Assembly: GCA_964389025.1 (NCBI GenBank)
Contig: CAYMCQ010000007.1
Location: forward strand, 1 to 64,000
Length of the DNA stretch: 64,000 nt
Origin: CAYMCQ01 sp964389025
GTDB taxonomy: Bacteria > Verrucomicrobiota > Verrucomicrobiia > Limisphaerales > CAYMCQ01
Reading direction: 5' to 3'
In this document: one piece after another, positions 42,715 to 52,464 of the stretch
Position numbering within the stretch: position 1 is the first letter of the stretch
How the letters are laid out: each line of letters starts with the position of its first letter
Program-made: the position numbers and the translations under genes
Notes under the pieces: model-generated
The model's input: only the letters and a program-made list of their open reading frames with translations
What the model was told of the DNA's origin: nothing
Databases searched by the model: none

Positions 42715-44277
42715 ATGAAAGTAATTATCGGACTGCTTTGTGGGCTCGGCATTGTGTTCTGTGCGCAGGCTCAGACGCCTGACAACTCCACCTCGGCGGC
42801 TGTTGAATCGCCGCCCACAATTGTCGAACGCGGGGCAAACCATCGCGTGTGGGCGCGGGTGGTTTTGGAAACCAATCGCCTCGGAGAAATCATCGCGCGG
42901 ACAAATTCCTACACCGAGCTTGAAACCGGTATGCATTATCTTGAAATCGGCCAGTGGAAAGAAAGCAGCGCCGAAATTCAAATCACGGCGACGGGCGCAA
43001 TCGGGGAGAACGCGCAACACAAGGTCACGTTCGATGGAAACATCAACTCAGCCGAAGCGGTCAGGCTTGTGACGCCGGATGGCAAGCAATTGAAAAGTCA
43101 CATTCTTGGTTTGGGTTATTTCGATACGGCAAGCGGTGAAAGCGTGTTCATTGCCGAACTGAAAGATTCGCAAGGGCAGCTTCTGCCGTCCAAGAACAAA
43201 ATCATTTATCAGGACGCTTTCACGGATTTCAAGGCGGATGTGCTTTACACTTTCACGAAATCCGGGCTGGAGCAGGACATCATCATCAGGGAACAACCAC
43301 CGTCACCGAGCGAGTGGGGACTTGATCCAACAACAACCCATCTTCAAGTGCTCACGGAATTTCTCGACCCGCCCGAGCCTGCGAAAGAACAGGTGGTCGT
43401 TGACGGGCAAGCCGGTCTGACGGATGAGAAGCTTGATTTTGGCGTGACGAAAATCGGCAGAGGAAAAGCTTTTACTATTGGCGCTGAGGCCAATCAAAAG
43501 TCCGGTGTGCCGGTGGTGAAGCAGTGGACGGTTTTGAGCGGGAGACGATTTTTGGTTGAGAGCGTCCAATACAACCGGATCGAAAACTTGCTAAAGCTTT
43601 TGCCGGAGAAGCCGCAGGCATCGCTTCCTGACACAACGAAGTTCCAAAATGTTGCGAGCATCGAGAGGAAGCTGCCGGCCTTGCCGACGGGAAAATCAGA
43701 CAAGCCCGTTGAAGTCGCCCAACTGGATATTTACGGGCAGCCCGGTTTCGTGCTGGACTATACGGCGCTCGCGAGCAGCACCAATTTCACGTTCAAAGGC
43801 GACACGACGTATTATTGCAGCGGCGACGTTTATCTGGACGGAACGACGACGATTGAAGGAGGGACAGTGGTAAAATTCGGCCGCAGGTATTCAAGTGGTG
43901 GTATGTGCGGTGGTGGTGATCCGGCTGGAACCATTTCTTTCAATGGCCCGATTGATTGCAAGACGAGTGCTTACAGACCGGCCATCTTCACCGCGATGGA
44001 CGACGACACGGTTGGCGAAACTATTTCCGGCAGCGCCGGGACGACACCCAGTGGCTATTTCTGTACCGATGGCTATTACGGCGGAAATTACTCCGAGTTT
44101 CATGGCGGCGACGAAGACGTTTTGCGCGTGTCGGAAAACGGCACGGATCTCCGGCATCTGCGGGTTTCCTGGTTGATGAGCGCTTTCCGATTTCCCGATT
44201 CGGGCGACATTTATGTCCGGGACATCCAGATGCTCAACTGTTATGTCGGGATGATAAATCGGGCAAGGCAAGTCTGA
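42715..44277 (+). CDS. Exported RHS-type N-terminal protein, probably truncated
   Basis: A 520-residue protein with a signal peptide (MKVIIGLLCGLGIVFCAQAQ). The region VRLVTPDGKQLKSHILGLGYFDTASGES and FKADVLYTFTKSGLEQDIIIRE (~125-200) is common at the N-terminus of very large Verrucomicrobia secreted proteins with RHS or beta-helix repeats. Residues ~345-520 begin a right-handed beta-helix (YLDGTTTIEGGTVVKFG). The protein then stops abruptly at GMINRARQV just where more helix turns would be expected. It is followed by an oppositely oriented gene, so the 3' end was likely lost. Confidence 0.65.
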   Translation: MKVIIGLLCGLGIVFCAQAQTPDNSTSAAVESPPTIVERGANHRVWARVVLETNRLGEIIARTNSYTELETGMHYLEIGQWKESSAEIQITATGAIGENAQHKVTFDGNINSAEAVRLVTPDGKQLKSHILGLGYFDTASGESVFIAELKDSQGQLLPSKNKIIYQDAFTDFKADVLYTFTKSGLEQDIIIREQPPSPSEWGLDPTTTHLQVLTEFLDPPEPAKEQVVVDGQAGLTDEKLDFGVTKIGRGKAFTIGAEANQKSGVPVVKQWTVLSGRRFLVESVQYNRIENLLKLLPEKPQASLPDTTKFQNVASIERKLPALPTGKSDKPVEVAQLDIYGQPGFVLDYTALASSTNFTFKGDTTYYCSGDVYLDGTTTIEGGTVVKFGRRYSSGGMCGGGDPAGTISFNGPIDCKTSAYRPAIFTAMDDDTVGETISGSAGTTPSGYFCTDGYYGGNYSEFHGGDEDVLRVSENGTDLRHLRVSWLMSAFRFPDSGDIYVRDIQMLNCYVGMINRARQV

Positions 44278-44305
44278 AGCGCAATAGTGAAGTGCGACTG
44301 CATAG

Positions 44306-44797
44306 TTAAACACGACATTTGTTTTTCTGCCGCCACTGCCAGATCAGCAGCGCGTAACCGCCGATGAGCAGGTAAGCCAGGATAACTTTCATGATATTAT
44401 CTGCCAATTGCGGCGAGATGTGGAGCGCGTCCGTGAGATTGCCGAGGCAATTACACGGACGATGCCAATCCATCCACCACAAACCGAGGCGATAGACCAC
44501 GAAGTTTGTGGACAGCCACGCCACTAGGATCGTTGACAGCGTTGTTTTCTTGGTAAACAGGCACACAAACGCAACAGCCAGTTCTGCCACTGCAACCGCC
44601 AGCATCAAATGGCGGAACTGAACTCCCAGCACGGGATCAACGACGGCCAGCAGCTTAGTGTTGCCGAACGCGCTCCACACCTTGGCGATTCCGGTAATTG
44701 CCAGAATCACCCCGGCGCTGGAAACGAACCATTTGGCCAAGGCGTTTGCGTTGCCTCTTTCCAGCCTTGCCACATGTTCTGAAGTTGCTGCATTCAT
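44306..44797 (-). CDS. MauE/DoxX-like four-helix membrane protein
   Basis: A 163-residue protein with four membrane segments (FVSSAGVILAITGIAKV, HLMLAVAVAELAVAFVCLF, TLSTILVAWLSTNFVVY, IMKVILAYLLIGGYALLIW). A loop WHRPCNCLGNLTDAL holds a CxC pair. The layout is that of MauE-type proteins, which supply or move thiol/disulfide equivalents across the membrane. A paralogue is encoded at 53317-53883, directly behind a pseudopilin. This copy has no pseudopilin beside it. Confidence 0.7.
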   Translation of the reverse strand: MNAATSEHVARLERGNANALAKWFVSSAGVILAITGIAKVWSAFGNTKLLAVVDPVLGVQFRHLMLAVAVAELAVAFVCLFTKKTTLSTILVAWLSTNFVVYRLGLWWMDWHRPCNCLGNLTDALHISPQLADNIMKVILAYLLIGGYALLIWQWRQKNKCRV

Positions 44798-44879
44798 TCA
44801 CACTTACTCGTGGAGCTAATCTTTACCCACTGACTACGCGCGCGCAACTTAAATGGAAATCAGCTGTCAAAACTCGGCA

Positions 44880-46403
44880 TCAATTCTTCTGGTTTGCGGA
44901 ACTTGCCTTTACCCGTAATCTCACAGATACAAAGAGTGCATTGGTTCCATCATCGTAAGCTAGAAAGTAATTGCTCACTACATAACTTTTCCACAATGGA
45001 TGTTGATCTACATCAAAGGACAAGAGTAGTTGTTCGGGTTGGTATCGCTTTACGCAACTCACGATCTCGCCCTCGGTGATTTGGCCCGACCAAAGGCGCT
45101 TGAGTGATACGACAGCAATTTCTGGAGGAACAGGCAACTGTGCGTAAACGGCATAAAGGCCACTCGAAGTATAAAACCAATGTGTTCCCTCGCGATATTT
45201 CATAATGATCGGAAGAATCCGGTCTTCGGATACTTTTTTGCGTTCTCGTAAAGAATGCAAATCGTGAGCGAAACGGCTGCCGCCTATAGCAGCTAACAGC
45301 AAACATAAGCCTATGCCTGTCAACTTAAAGCTGCCAGCTTTTAAGCGGGCTGTGAGTCCAGAACCCGCGGGCTGTAGAGATGCTCTTTCGAAGGTTTGTG
45401 CAACTCCGTGTCCGGAAATCCAAACCATCGGGATAAGCAAATGAAGATAATAATAATCCCAGAATGGCCGATGAATTAGATGAACAATGACTGATGTAAT
45501 CAGAAATACGAACGGCAAACGCATCCTTTTCCAATGCTCTTTCCAAAGAATCACACATATTCCGAACGCCGTTCCAATTACCACCTCAATATGCGTGCGA
45601 AGCAAGCCAAAATCGAACGGATAATTCTGAGGTCCCCCGAATTCCGAGGGCAGGGCGGTCGAAAAATGCGTAACCTTGAGAGTTTGAAAGTTTGCACTTA
45701 TACCTCCGCAGTAGAAAAGGATGGCTGAAAAACTGAGGCCAATCCCCAGAAACCATATACTCAGATGCCGAAACCTGGCCCAGAATCTCCCCTGCCCGTT
45801 GCTTCCCGTTTCTTCCAGCAGAACCTCTATGATCAGTGCCGGCAACAGTATTGCGGCAGTCAATCTGATCTGCAGCGCGCAACCCATCACTATGCCTGAA
45901 AGAAGGAACCAGTGTTGGCGTCCTTGGGCTTCCCCTCGCAGCAGTAGTAAAGCGGCAAACAAACCCATACCAAGTGCCGGGATCCTCTGCATCACCGAAA
46001 CAGAAAATGGTAGAAACAGTGGTGAAACCAAAAGGCAAATAGCCGCCACGATGGCCCCAGTGCGGCCAGAAGTCCTTAGCACAAGGCTATAAAAACTGAC
46101 AAATAATATCGTCGCAAATGCCAAAACCATTAATCGTCCCGCGAACACCGAAGGACCTGTTAGCTTAAAAAGCGCCCCTAACAGCACGGTGAATAGAGGC
46201 GGTTGATCGTTCCAAATCTCCGTGTAAAGACGAAACCCGCGACTATAAAGAAATCCCTTTAGAATTTCAAAGTTTTCGTCGCCGCCAAATTGAAAGGTCT
46301 CTTCCAAGGGCAACGCATAGTAAACCAATCCGGCAAAAACACACCCCAGCCAGATTTTAAAATATATTTCTTTGTTGAGCAATTCAGCAGCACAACCTCT
46401 CAT
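44880..46403 (-). CDS. Glycosyltransferase family 39/ArnT-like membrane protein
   Basis: A 507-residue polytopic protein. The first outer loop carries FGGDENFEILKGFLYSRGF and EIWNDQPPLFTVLLGALF, with the Asp-Glu pair and NDQPP motif of GT-C enzymes that use lipid-linked sugars. About ten membrane segments follow and the C-terminal ~120 residues are soluble. It probably transfers a sugar to a lipid or protein at the periplasmic face. No sugar-donor gene is nearby. 46404-46741, before its start, holds no gene, only the hairpin at 46640. Confidence 0.82.
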   Translation of the reverse strand: MRGCAAELLNKEIYFKIWLGCVFAGLVYYALPLEETFQFGGDENFEILKGFLYSRGFRLYTEIWNDQPPLFTVLLGALFKLTGPSVFAGRLMVLAFATILFVSFYSLVLRTSGRTGAIVAAICLLVSPLFLPFSVSVMQRIPALGMGLFAALLLLRGEAQGRQHWFLLSGIVMGCALQIRLTAAILLPALIIEVLLEETGSNGQGRFWARFRHLSIWFLGIGLSFSAILFYCGGISANFQTLKVTHFSTALPSEFGGPQNYPFDFGLLRTHIEVVIGTAFGICVILWKEHWKRMRLPFVFLITSVIVHLIHRPFWDYYYLHLLIPMVWISGHGVAQTFERASLQPAGSGLTARLKAGSFKLTGIGLCLLLAAIGGSRFAHDLHSLRERKKVSEDRILPIIMKYREGTHWFYTSSGLYAVYAQLPVPPEIAVVSLKRLWSGQITEGEIVSCVKRYQPEQLLLSFDVDQHPLWKSYVVSNYFLAYDDGTNALFVSVRLRVKASSANQKN

Positions 46404-46639
46404 CGTTCGAAAGGCTTACTTTTGCAAAGGCAAACACCCATCAAAAGCGAGAAAACCGCACTACCCCTACAGGCACCGAGATTAAACGAAACTGTAGGAG
46501 GACTTCACCAAGGAGACTTCGATCGTTTCCCCAAATCAATATGGAGCGTCAGTGCATACAGTCATATGCTTTTTCGCGACGGAGTAGCAATACATAATGT
46601 TGTAAATCCAGCCGAAGCTTCCAAGCGCAGTCACTCGCC

Positions 46640-46676
46640 AAACAGGCGCAAAAGCACCACACTTCTGCGCCTGTTT
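46640..46676 (-). terminator. Hairpin between minus-strand genes
   Basis: Perfect 11-base arms AAACAGGCGCA and TGCGCCTGTTT with a 15-base loop. It is 65 bases beyond the end of the 46742-47146 gene on the minus strand. The T-run is weak, so termination is only likely. Confidence 0.55.
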
Positions 46677-46741
46677 AATCGTTGGATCGTTCATACTCCT
46701 TACGATTCATTTATTCGATCATTAGATTCCCGCCCAAAGGA

Positions 46742-47146
46742 TCAAGAACCCGGTGGGGGATCGGTGCATATAACCGTGACCGTCCTCGGAGCGTTCGTCA
46801 CATAAACAGAAGTGGTGGTGCCTGCGCTACAACGATCCCAAGGTGGCGGGCCGGCTTCATGTATTACTGTACCTTTCCAATGGTACTTCGTAATAACGTC
46901 ATAAGTTTTTGGGTCAACAGTCGCCAAGGCACATTTATCTGTCGGATCAGGACTACTCTTGCAAAAGACATCTGCCGGAACTGTTCCATCATGATCAATG
47001 GTTGCCCACCAATATTCGCATTGGGGTGGAGCAGTCGATCCGTAACTACTAGAGGCTACCTGGTTGCACCCAATGGCATAAAGGCGCCAAACGCCTACGA
47101 CCGCAGTTAGTGCCAAGATAACGGCTACGAGCCTATTTGTTTTCAT
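46742..47146 (-). CDS. Small exported hypothetical protein
   Basis: A 134-residue protein with a hydrophobic N-terminus (VAVILALTAVVGVWRLYAIG) and a Cys-containing extracytoplasmic part (CEYWWATIDHD, FCKSSPDPTDKCALA, DRCSAGTT). The disulfide-like spacing suggests a secreted or anchored domain. The start overlaps the stop of the 391-residue gene (ATGA), so the two are translationally coupled. No family recognised. Confidence 0.6.
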   Translation of the reverse strand: MKTNRLVAVILALTAVVGVWRLYAIGCNQVASSSYGSTAPPQCEYWWATIDHDGTVPADVFCKSSPDPTDKCALATVDPKTYDVITKYHWKGTVIHEAGPPPWDRCSAGTTTSVYVTNAPRTVTVICTDPPPGS

Positions 47147-48318
47147 TGTATTGATTTACCTTTCGTTTTTGTTGCATTGTTTTTCTTAATTGCGTACCAA
47201 CACAGCACTCCGAACATGGCGATTGTGCTGGCAGTCAGGAACGCAAAAATGATGCCCTTACGTGCGACCTTTGTGCTTACTTTGGGAGAAAGAGCCGCAT
47301 GCTGTTGCGCTAGGTTCCGTTGTTCGTCATACTCAAGAGTTTTTTTAACCTCGTCCACAGCCAACCACCGGTCAGACATATACTGGACTGGCCTCGGAAG
47401 ATTTAACTGCGTGGAACCGGTCCTGTGGTCTGTAAGAAAGGTGTTCTTACGAAGGTCGGGGCTGAATTCTGTGACCGACGAGCGTGTGCGACATTCAGCG
47501 ATTTCAATGCTGTACTTATTATATGGAATAAGTTTCCAAGTTTCCGGAGATTTTGATTGGGGCGGATGGTAAATGCCCAACTCACTATGCGTCGGAAGTA
47601 ACAGGCCATCTACATTCGTATGCGCGATCAGCGTGTAAATGGCATTTGTGGGTGACTGATCAACAGCCGTCCTGTACCGTTCGTCCCTGAAAATCATTTT
47701 AGACGGCAATCTCGGTTCCTGATTTTGTCGAAAAATAGAAGCGGGCACGGTGAATCCCTGCTCGATTTCTGCGTCTTTGAAGAGCGAGAAAACTGGCGGG
47801 AAACTATTCGTTTGCTTCAGATCATCTAAATAACACTCGGATGCGAGGGTCATCCAGAGGACGGGTATAAACCTCATCCCACCGACTGTTGGCACAGTTG
47901 CAGTCCGGACGCTTCCCGCACTTACAATCACACTGCGATTTGTGGGGGCATTGTTCCTGCCAGAAGTATAAGCATAAATATTCTGGCCATCATAGGAGAC
48001 TACATTGTAGCCATGGTCCGGATAGTCTGGATCTTGTGTTCGAATGAACCACTTGCAGTCTTTGACGGCCACCTGAAACAGAACTTGCCTTGTGCTTACG
48101 GGTTGCTGTTTCCCAAGCTCAAACTGCTCAAATTTCATGCTTCCCGATAATTCGAATTCAGATGCGTTTGCGTTTGCTGTAATTGAAGCTACCAAGGCAT
48201 GAACCTGCAGCAAACGGAAAAGCAGCTTCGGCGCTGATGCTGATTTTGGCTTGATGACCTCAGCCGCAAGCGGCGCTTTTACAGTTGTGGCGCACGAATC
48301 ATTAAACAGCTTATTCAT
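47143..48318 (-). CDS. Hypothetical protein with C-terminal membrane anchor
   Basis: A 391-residue protein. The N-terminal ~55 residues include a moderately hydrophobic stretch ending ANANASEFELSG, possibly a signal sequence. A beta-rich domain follows (MKFEQFELGKQQPVSTRQVLFQVAVKDCKWFIRTQ) that resembles LolA-like or outer-membrane-lipoprotein-sorting folds seen in Verrucomicrobia, but weakly. One membrane helix (IIFAFLTASTIAMFGVLCWYAI) lies near the end. Coupled to the downstream 134-residue gene. Probably an envelope protein. Confidence 0.55.
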   Translation of the reverse strand: MNKLFNDSCATTVKAPLAAEVIKPKSASAPKLLFRLLQVHALVASITANANASEFELSGSMKFEQFELGKQQPVSTRQVLFQVAVKDCKWFIRTQDPDYPDHGYNVVSYDGQNIYAYTSGRNNAPTNRSVIVSAGSVRTATVPTVGGMRFIPVLWMTLASECYLDDLKQTNSFPPVFSLFKDAEIEQGFTVPASIFRQNQEPRLPSKMIFRDERYRTAVDQSPTNAIYTLIAHTNVDGLLLPTHSELGIYHPPQSKSPETWKLIPYNKYSIEIAECRTRSSVTEFSPDLRKNTFLTDHRTGSTQLNLPRPVQYMSDRWLAVDEVKKTLEYDEQRNLAQQHAALSPKVSTKVARKGIIFAFLTASTIAMFGVLCWYAIKKNNATKTKGKSIQ

Positions 48319-48480
48319 GATCCCTCTTGAGAGTCCAGATTGATTTAATCAGGAGATTAACCCCCCCCATTTTAAACTTGTCAATAAGTTTTTTTGCGTG
48401 TTTTCTGACATCGTTTTCAAAGTTTGTCCTCCCCATGGACTTGCCAACAAGTCGCTTCATTGCAAAGCTGATGACCAGCA

Positions 48481-49935
48481 ATGAGAGATGGATTCTTCAG
48501 CAGAGCTTTGCCAGTGACTCTTGTCGCGATGGGACTGGGTTTGTGCCTGTTTGCGGACAGTGCGGCGTTTCGTTCTGTCAAAGGTCTCGGTTCAATCGTA
48601 GGTGAAGTGTTGGTCGCTTTCCGTGATCCCCCGACGCAATGGATGGTGTTCTTGTTCGCGGGCGGTTACTTCGTTGTGTTCGCCCTGCTTCAACACCGCC
48701 AAGCAGCACGCCGTCTCCGGCGAATGGACGATCCGGATCTGTGGTTGATCGGCGCTTTGCTAGTTGGATCGCTCGTTTATGCCTTCAACAATCAGACGGC
48801 TTCGCAATCCACGCAAGCGTTGTTGTTGTTAGCCGGGACAGTCTTTGGCAAAGGTGCGGCGCTGTGGGCGTCGTGGACGGCCCGATCCCAAGACATCAAA
48901 CGCAAGAGCGGCTTGGTCATAGTTTTGCTTATCGTGATGCTGTCGGTATCTTCCCTCTGGCCTTCTGATGTGGTCACGATCTTTCAGTATCGAGGACAAG
49001 CGCGCTGGAGAGAGCCATGGGATAATCCGAATACGTTTGGGATGTTGATGGGACTTGGCCTTACGCTGGCGTTGGGCGAGTTAGTTTCAAGTTTCAAGTT
49101 TTCAGTTTCAAGTCGGCAGGGGAAAAAGATAGCTCGTTGGTTTTATGCAGTTCTTTTTTTGATCGCTGCGGTTCTGTTGGGAATTGGATTAACAAAAAGT
49201 TACAGTCGCGGCGCGTGGGTTGGGGTTGTGAGTGCGGTGGCTTATCTCGTGTGGCAGGCTTTGGAGCGCGGTGACTTGTCACCACTTTGGGAGTCGCGAC
49301 AAGTCGCGACGGGGAAAAGTGCCGACGAGTCGGCGCACTCCATATTGAAAGCTTCCCCTTTACCAATCGGAATAATCGCCGTTTCTATATTTGTGATCGC
49401 GTTCTGGTATTTTCGAGATGCGGAGCATCACGTCGCACGAAGAACATTCTCTGGCGGAAACATCAATGACTTTTCTTGGCGCAATCGCGTCGCCGCTTAC
49501 GAAGGTTCTTTGCAAATGATGGCGAGCAAGCCGCTGTTCGGTTTCGGCTGGAACCAGCCGGAGAAAATCTACGGACAATACTACGCAGCACCCAAAGTGG
49601 GCGAGGGCATGGCGATTCATATGAATGATTATTTCACTTTGGGAACGACGCTTGGAATTCCAGCGTTGTTGTGTTTCGTCGGATATATCTGGCTGAGTTT
49701 AACATGGCGTGCGGAACGAGGAACGCAGAATGGAAATCAGAAGTTAGGAGTTAGAAGTGAGAAGTTAGAATGGGAGAAAGCAATTTGTCGCGCTGGAGCA
49801 ATCGTCTTACTGGTCGGATTCTTTTTCGACGGCGGGCTTTTCAAACTTGCGACGGGAGCAACCTTTTGGATTTTGCTCGAACTCGGAAGAGAGGACAAAC
49901 TGCCGATGCGGATGGATGGAGCATCATCGGTGTAG
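48481..49935 (+). CDS. O-antigen ligase family (Wzy_C) membrane protein
   Basis: A 484-residue protein with about eleven membrane segments. The family core has WDNPNTFGMLMGLGLTLALG, then GLTKSYSRGAWVGVVSAVAYLV, and the large outer loop holds NDFSWRNRVAAYEGSLQMMASKPLFGFGWN. These are the RGA-W and RxxxW...P.FG.G motifs of O-antigen ligases and bactoprenol glycosyl carriers. Two low-complexity repeat inserts are read in frame (49082-49120 and 49735-49775). It lies 4 bases upstream of mtgA, suggesting a peptidoglycan/polysaccharide operon. Confidence 0.82.
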   Translation: MRDGFFSRALPVTLVAMGLGLCLFADSAAFRSVKGLGSIVGEVLVAFRDPPTQWMVFLFAGGYFVVFALLQHRQAARRLRRMDDPDLWLIGALLVGSLVYAFNNQTASQSTQALLLLAGTVFGKGAALWASWTARSQDIKRKSGLVIVLLIVMLSVSSLWPSDVVTIFQYRGQARWREPWDNPNTFGMLMGLGLTLALGELVSSFKFSVSSRQGKKIARWFYAVLFLIAAVLLGIGLTKSYSRGAWVGVVSAVAYLVWQALERGDLSPLWESRQVATGKSADESAHSILKASPLPIGIIAVSIFVIAFWYFRDAEHHVARRTFSGGNINDFSWRNRVAAYEGSLQMMASKPLFGFGWNQPEKIYGQYYAAPKVGEGMAIHMNDYFTLGTTLGIPALLCFVGYIWLSLTWRAERGTQNGNQKLGVRSEKLEWEKAICRAGAIVLLVGFFFDGGLFKLATGATFWILLELGREDKLPMRMDGASSV

Positions 49936-49939
49936 AGTC

Positions 49940-50653
49940 ATGAAGTTATCAAACCCCAAAGTGCGAAGATGGCTGAAACTGGTGCGGGTCGGTGTTTTCA
50001 TCGCGCTGCTTGTGCCAGTGCTGCAAGTCGGGTGTGTCACCTTGTTTAATCCGCCGACCACCGCACCGATGGCGGGGAGATGGATTGCCGAAAAAGTCAC
50101 GTTCAAGAAGCAAGCGGCCAATCGTTATCGTTGGATTGCCCTGAAGCAAATACCTACCAATTTTCTGGCCTGTGTCTGGCAATCAGAAGATCGCCACTTC
50201 TTCGAACATTGGGGTTTTGATTGGGAGGAAATCAAGAAGGCGCGGGAAGAAGCAAAGGCGAGCGGCAAGCCGGCGCGCGGAGCGTCCACCATTACGCAAC
50301 AATGCGCGCGATCATTATTTCTGTGGCAAGGACGTTCGTGGATCCGCAAAGGAATGGAGGCTTATTACACATTGTGGATGGAATTGCTGCTTTCTAAAAA
50401 AAGAATTCTGGAGCTTTATGTGAATGTAATCGAATTCGATGAAGGCGTTTATGGAATTGAAGCTGGCGCGGAACATCACTACGGAGTTCACGCTTCCAAA
50501 TTGACTCGCGAGCAAGCTGCCATGTTGGTGGCCATCATGCCGAATCCCCGAGAATGGGATCCGAACTATCCGAACGAGCGGGTGTTAAAGCGGCAAGCGG
50601 TGATATTGCAACGGTCAGAGTACGTCCTGTTACCGTTGGAAAAGAATCCATGA
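49940..50653 (+). CDS. mtgA: Monofunctional peptidoglycan transglycosylase
   Basis: A 237-residue GT51 enzyme that polymerises lipid II into glycan strands. ATG 49940 lies 4 bases after the ligase stop. There is one N-terminal membrane helix (VGVFIALLVPVLQVGCVTLF). The catalytic Glu is in SEDRHFFEHWGFDWEEI, and GASTITQQCARSLFLW, RKGMEAYYTLWMELLLSKKRILELYVNVIEF and YGIEAGAEHHYG follow in the usual order. Length is typical. Coupled to the next gene by ATGA. Having it on a mobile island is uncommon. Confidence 0.92.
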   Translation: MKLSNPKVRRWLKLVRVGVFIALLVPVLQVGCVTLFNPPTTAPMAGRWIAEKVTFKKQAANRYRWIALKQIPTNFLACVWQSEDRHFFEHWGFDWEEIKKAREEAKASGKPARGASTITQQCARSLFLWQGRSWIRKGMEAYYTLWMELLLSKKRILELYVNVIEFDEGVYGIEAGAEHHYGVHASKLTREQAAMLVAIMPNPREWDPNYPNERVLKRQAVILQRSEYVLLPLEKNP

Positions 50654-52197
50654 AAGCGTGGCAATGCGGCGGGAATCTTTCGCGTTTCAACAATCGTGTT
50701 TGGGTTGCCGGTTTCATTATTCTCCTCTTTTTCGGCGCAATGTTTTGGGCCAAGGGGCGCGATCCATTTCAAAGAATTTGGTTTACTGTTAAGACGCCGA
50801 CGCATGGGAAAGCAAAGTGCATCGCCGTGCTGCCGAAGACGACCGCCAAACCGTTTCCAGTTGTGATTTATCTTCACGGTTCGGGCGGAAGTATCCTCAA
50901 TAGCGGTGTTGATTTGCGACAGATGGCAGAGATGGGGCTTGCTACCGTTGCGATTGATTACAGCGAGACGAACGTTGCGGGTTTTGATGAGCACTTCACA
51001 GCATTGCTGAATTATTTGCAGCGACAACGGTGGGCGGACATGAGCAAAACGGCGTGGGTTGGTTTCAGTCTCGGGGCGCAAGGAGCATTGAGTTTTGCAC
51101 TGAAGCATCCAGAAGCCCAGCCGCGACTTCTAGTGCGCGTTGGAGGCGGTTGGGTTTCGGAACTTGATTCACTACTCACAAATCACCAATCACGATTTTT
51201 AAACTGCCCCGTCTTGTTGTTGCATGGCGATCAGGACGCAGTGTTTCCGATTTTGCAAGTGGAGCGAGTGGCGACGGTTTTGCGTTCCGATGGTGTGCCG
51301 GTTGACTTGAGAATCCTGCCCGGGCAATCACACGATTTTGAACCGAATCGCGCATTGATCTTTCGCGCGATAGGTGAGTATTGTCTTGCGCATCTGAAGG
51401 GTAGCGAGGCTCTGATAAAGTTTCGTTCAATTTTGTCGTGGCAAAATGAAGCGACGCCATTGTGGGTTTATTGGATTCCAGCTTTCGTTTGGGCGTGTCT
51501 CTGGGTTTATTGGAAACGACGTGTGCTTCCCCTTTGCGCTCCGCGAAAACTTACGCGCGTGGAAATCGGCTTGCGTTGGCTTGCAGCGATTCTCGCAACG
51601 GCAGCTATAGCGCAGACCGCATTAAATCTGATACCTCCGCGAGTTGCGGTGAGCGAAAGGACGCTTGCCATCGCGCGAAAATATCTCGTTCAACCGAAGG
51701 AGCGGAAAGATTTTGAATACGCGGCAACTAACCGGCTTTGGCAGGCCAAGAAACTGAAAATCCTACTCACTCACGTCGAGCTGGCGAATTACAACCGTGA
51801 GTTAGTGAATTGGAAACTTGACGATGTAATCTATCGCGAGTTCGTTCTCTCTCCGGTCATCACGGGCGATTCTAAAGAAGAACTGAACTGGCGTCGGGGA
51901 CTGTGGGAAAATTTTTACCCACGAATTCGCAAAGAGCAAAGCACGGAGTCGGCGGCAGAAATAGTCGTCCGCTTTTTGCGAGAACGGATAACCATCGCGA
52001 ATGGAGAAAATTTCCCAACCGGAGTTGAAACTATTTGGACGCGACAGATAACTAACGAAAAAGGATTCGAAAGAATCTATGTTGCGGCCTTACGGTCTGT
52101 TGGTGTGCCTTCGCGATTGAATAGTGAGAACAGGGCAGAAATGAGGATAGGTGATAGATGGCAACTCGCGCCTCGTCCGTTAATTTTCAGTTGGTAA
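50650..52197 (+). CDS. Membrane alpha/beta hydrolase with degenerate transglutaminase-like tail
   Basis: A 515-residue protein from ATG 50650, overlapping the mtgA stop. A membrane helix near the start precedes a hydrolase domain: YLHGSGGSILNSG, nucleophile WVGFSLGAQGAL, acid LLLHGDQDAVFP, and His in LPGQSHDFEP. Two helices near residues 275 and 315 lead to a C-terminal domain with NEKGFERIYVAALRSVGVPSRLN. This last resembles the transglutaminase-like fold (ALRxxGxPxRL), but the catalytic Cys position holds Phe. It is probably an envelope esterase; the tail may only bind. Confidence 0.7.
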   Translation: MKAWQCGGNLSRFNNRVWVAGFIILLFFGAMFWAKGRDPFQRIWFTVKTPTHGKAKCIAVLPKTTAKPFPVVIYLHGSGGSILNSGVDLRQMAEMGLATVAIDYSETNVAGFDEHFTALLNYLQRQRWADMSKTAWVGFSLGAQGALSFALKHPEAQPRLLVRVGGGWVSELDSLLTNHQSRFLNCPVLLLHGDQDAVFPILQVERVATVLRSDGVPVDLRILPGQSHDFEPNRALIFRAIGEYCLAHLKGSEALIKFRSILSWQNEATPLWVYWIPAFVWACLWVYWKRRVLPLCAPRKLTRVEIGLRWLAAILATAAIAQTALNLIPPRVAVSERTLAIARKYLVQPKERKDFEYAATNRLWQAKKLKILLTHVELANYNRELVNWKLDDVIYREFVLSPVITGDSKEELNWRRGLWENFYPRIRKEQSTESAAEIVVRFLRERITIANGENFPTGVETIWTRQITNEKGFERIYVAALRSVGVPSRLNSENRAEMRIGDRWQLAPRPLIFSW

Positions 52198-52464
52198 TTT
52201 TGCCAAAGCGTCTCTGATTATAGGCCACATTTTGCGAGCTGGTTTGGTCTGACGCTGCTGTCAATTTCGCAAAGTTCTCAAGCTGGCGCCTTGCCTCGCA
52301 GCTAAAGTTTGCGGCGTTGTTCTAACCTCCGAGTGGTGATTCAGAAGCTTTCTGATTATGGTGTGCGAATCATGCCTTACGGTCTTGATCTCTGAAGCAT
52401 GGGGGATTGACAGCGAGCCAGAGGAAGCGGAATCTGCTCCTGAGCGGTTATTGAAACCTTGTTT

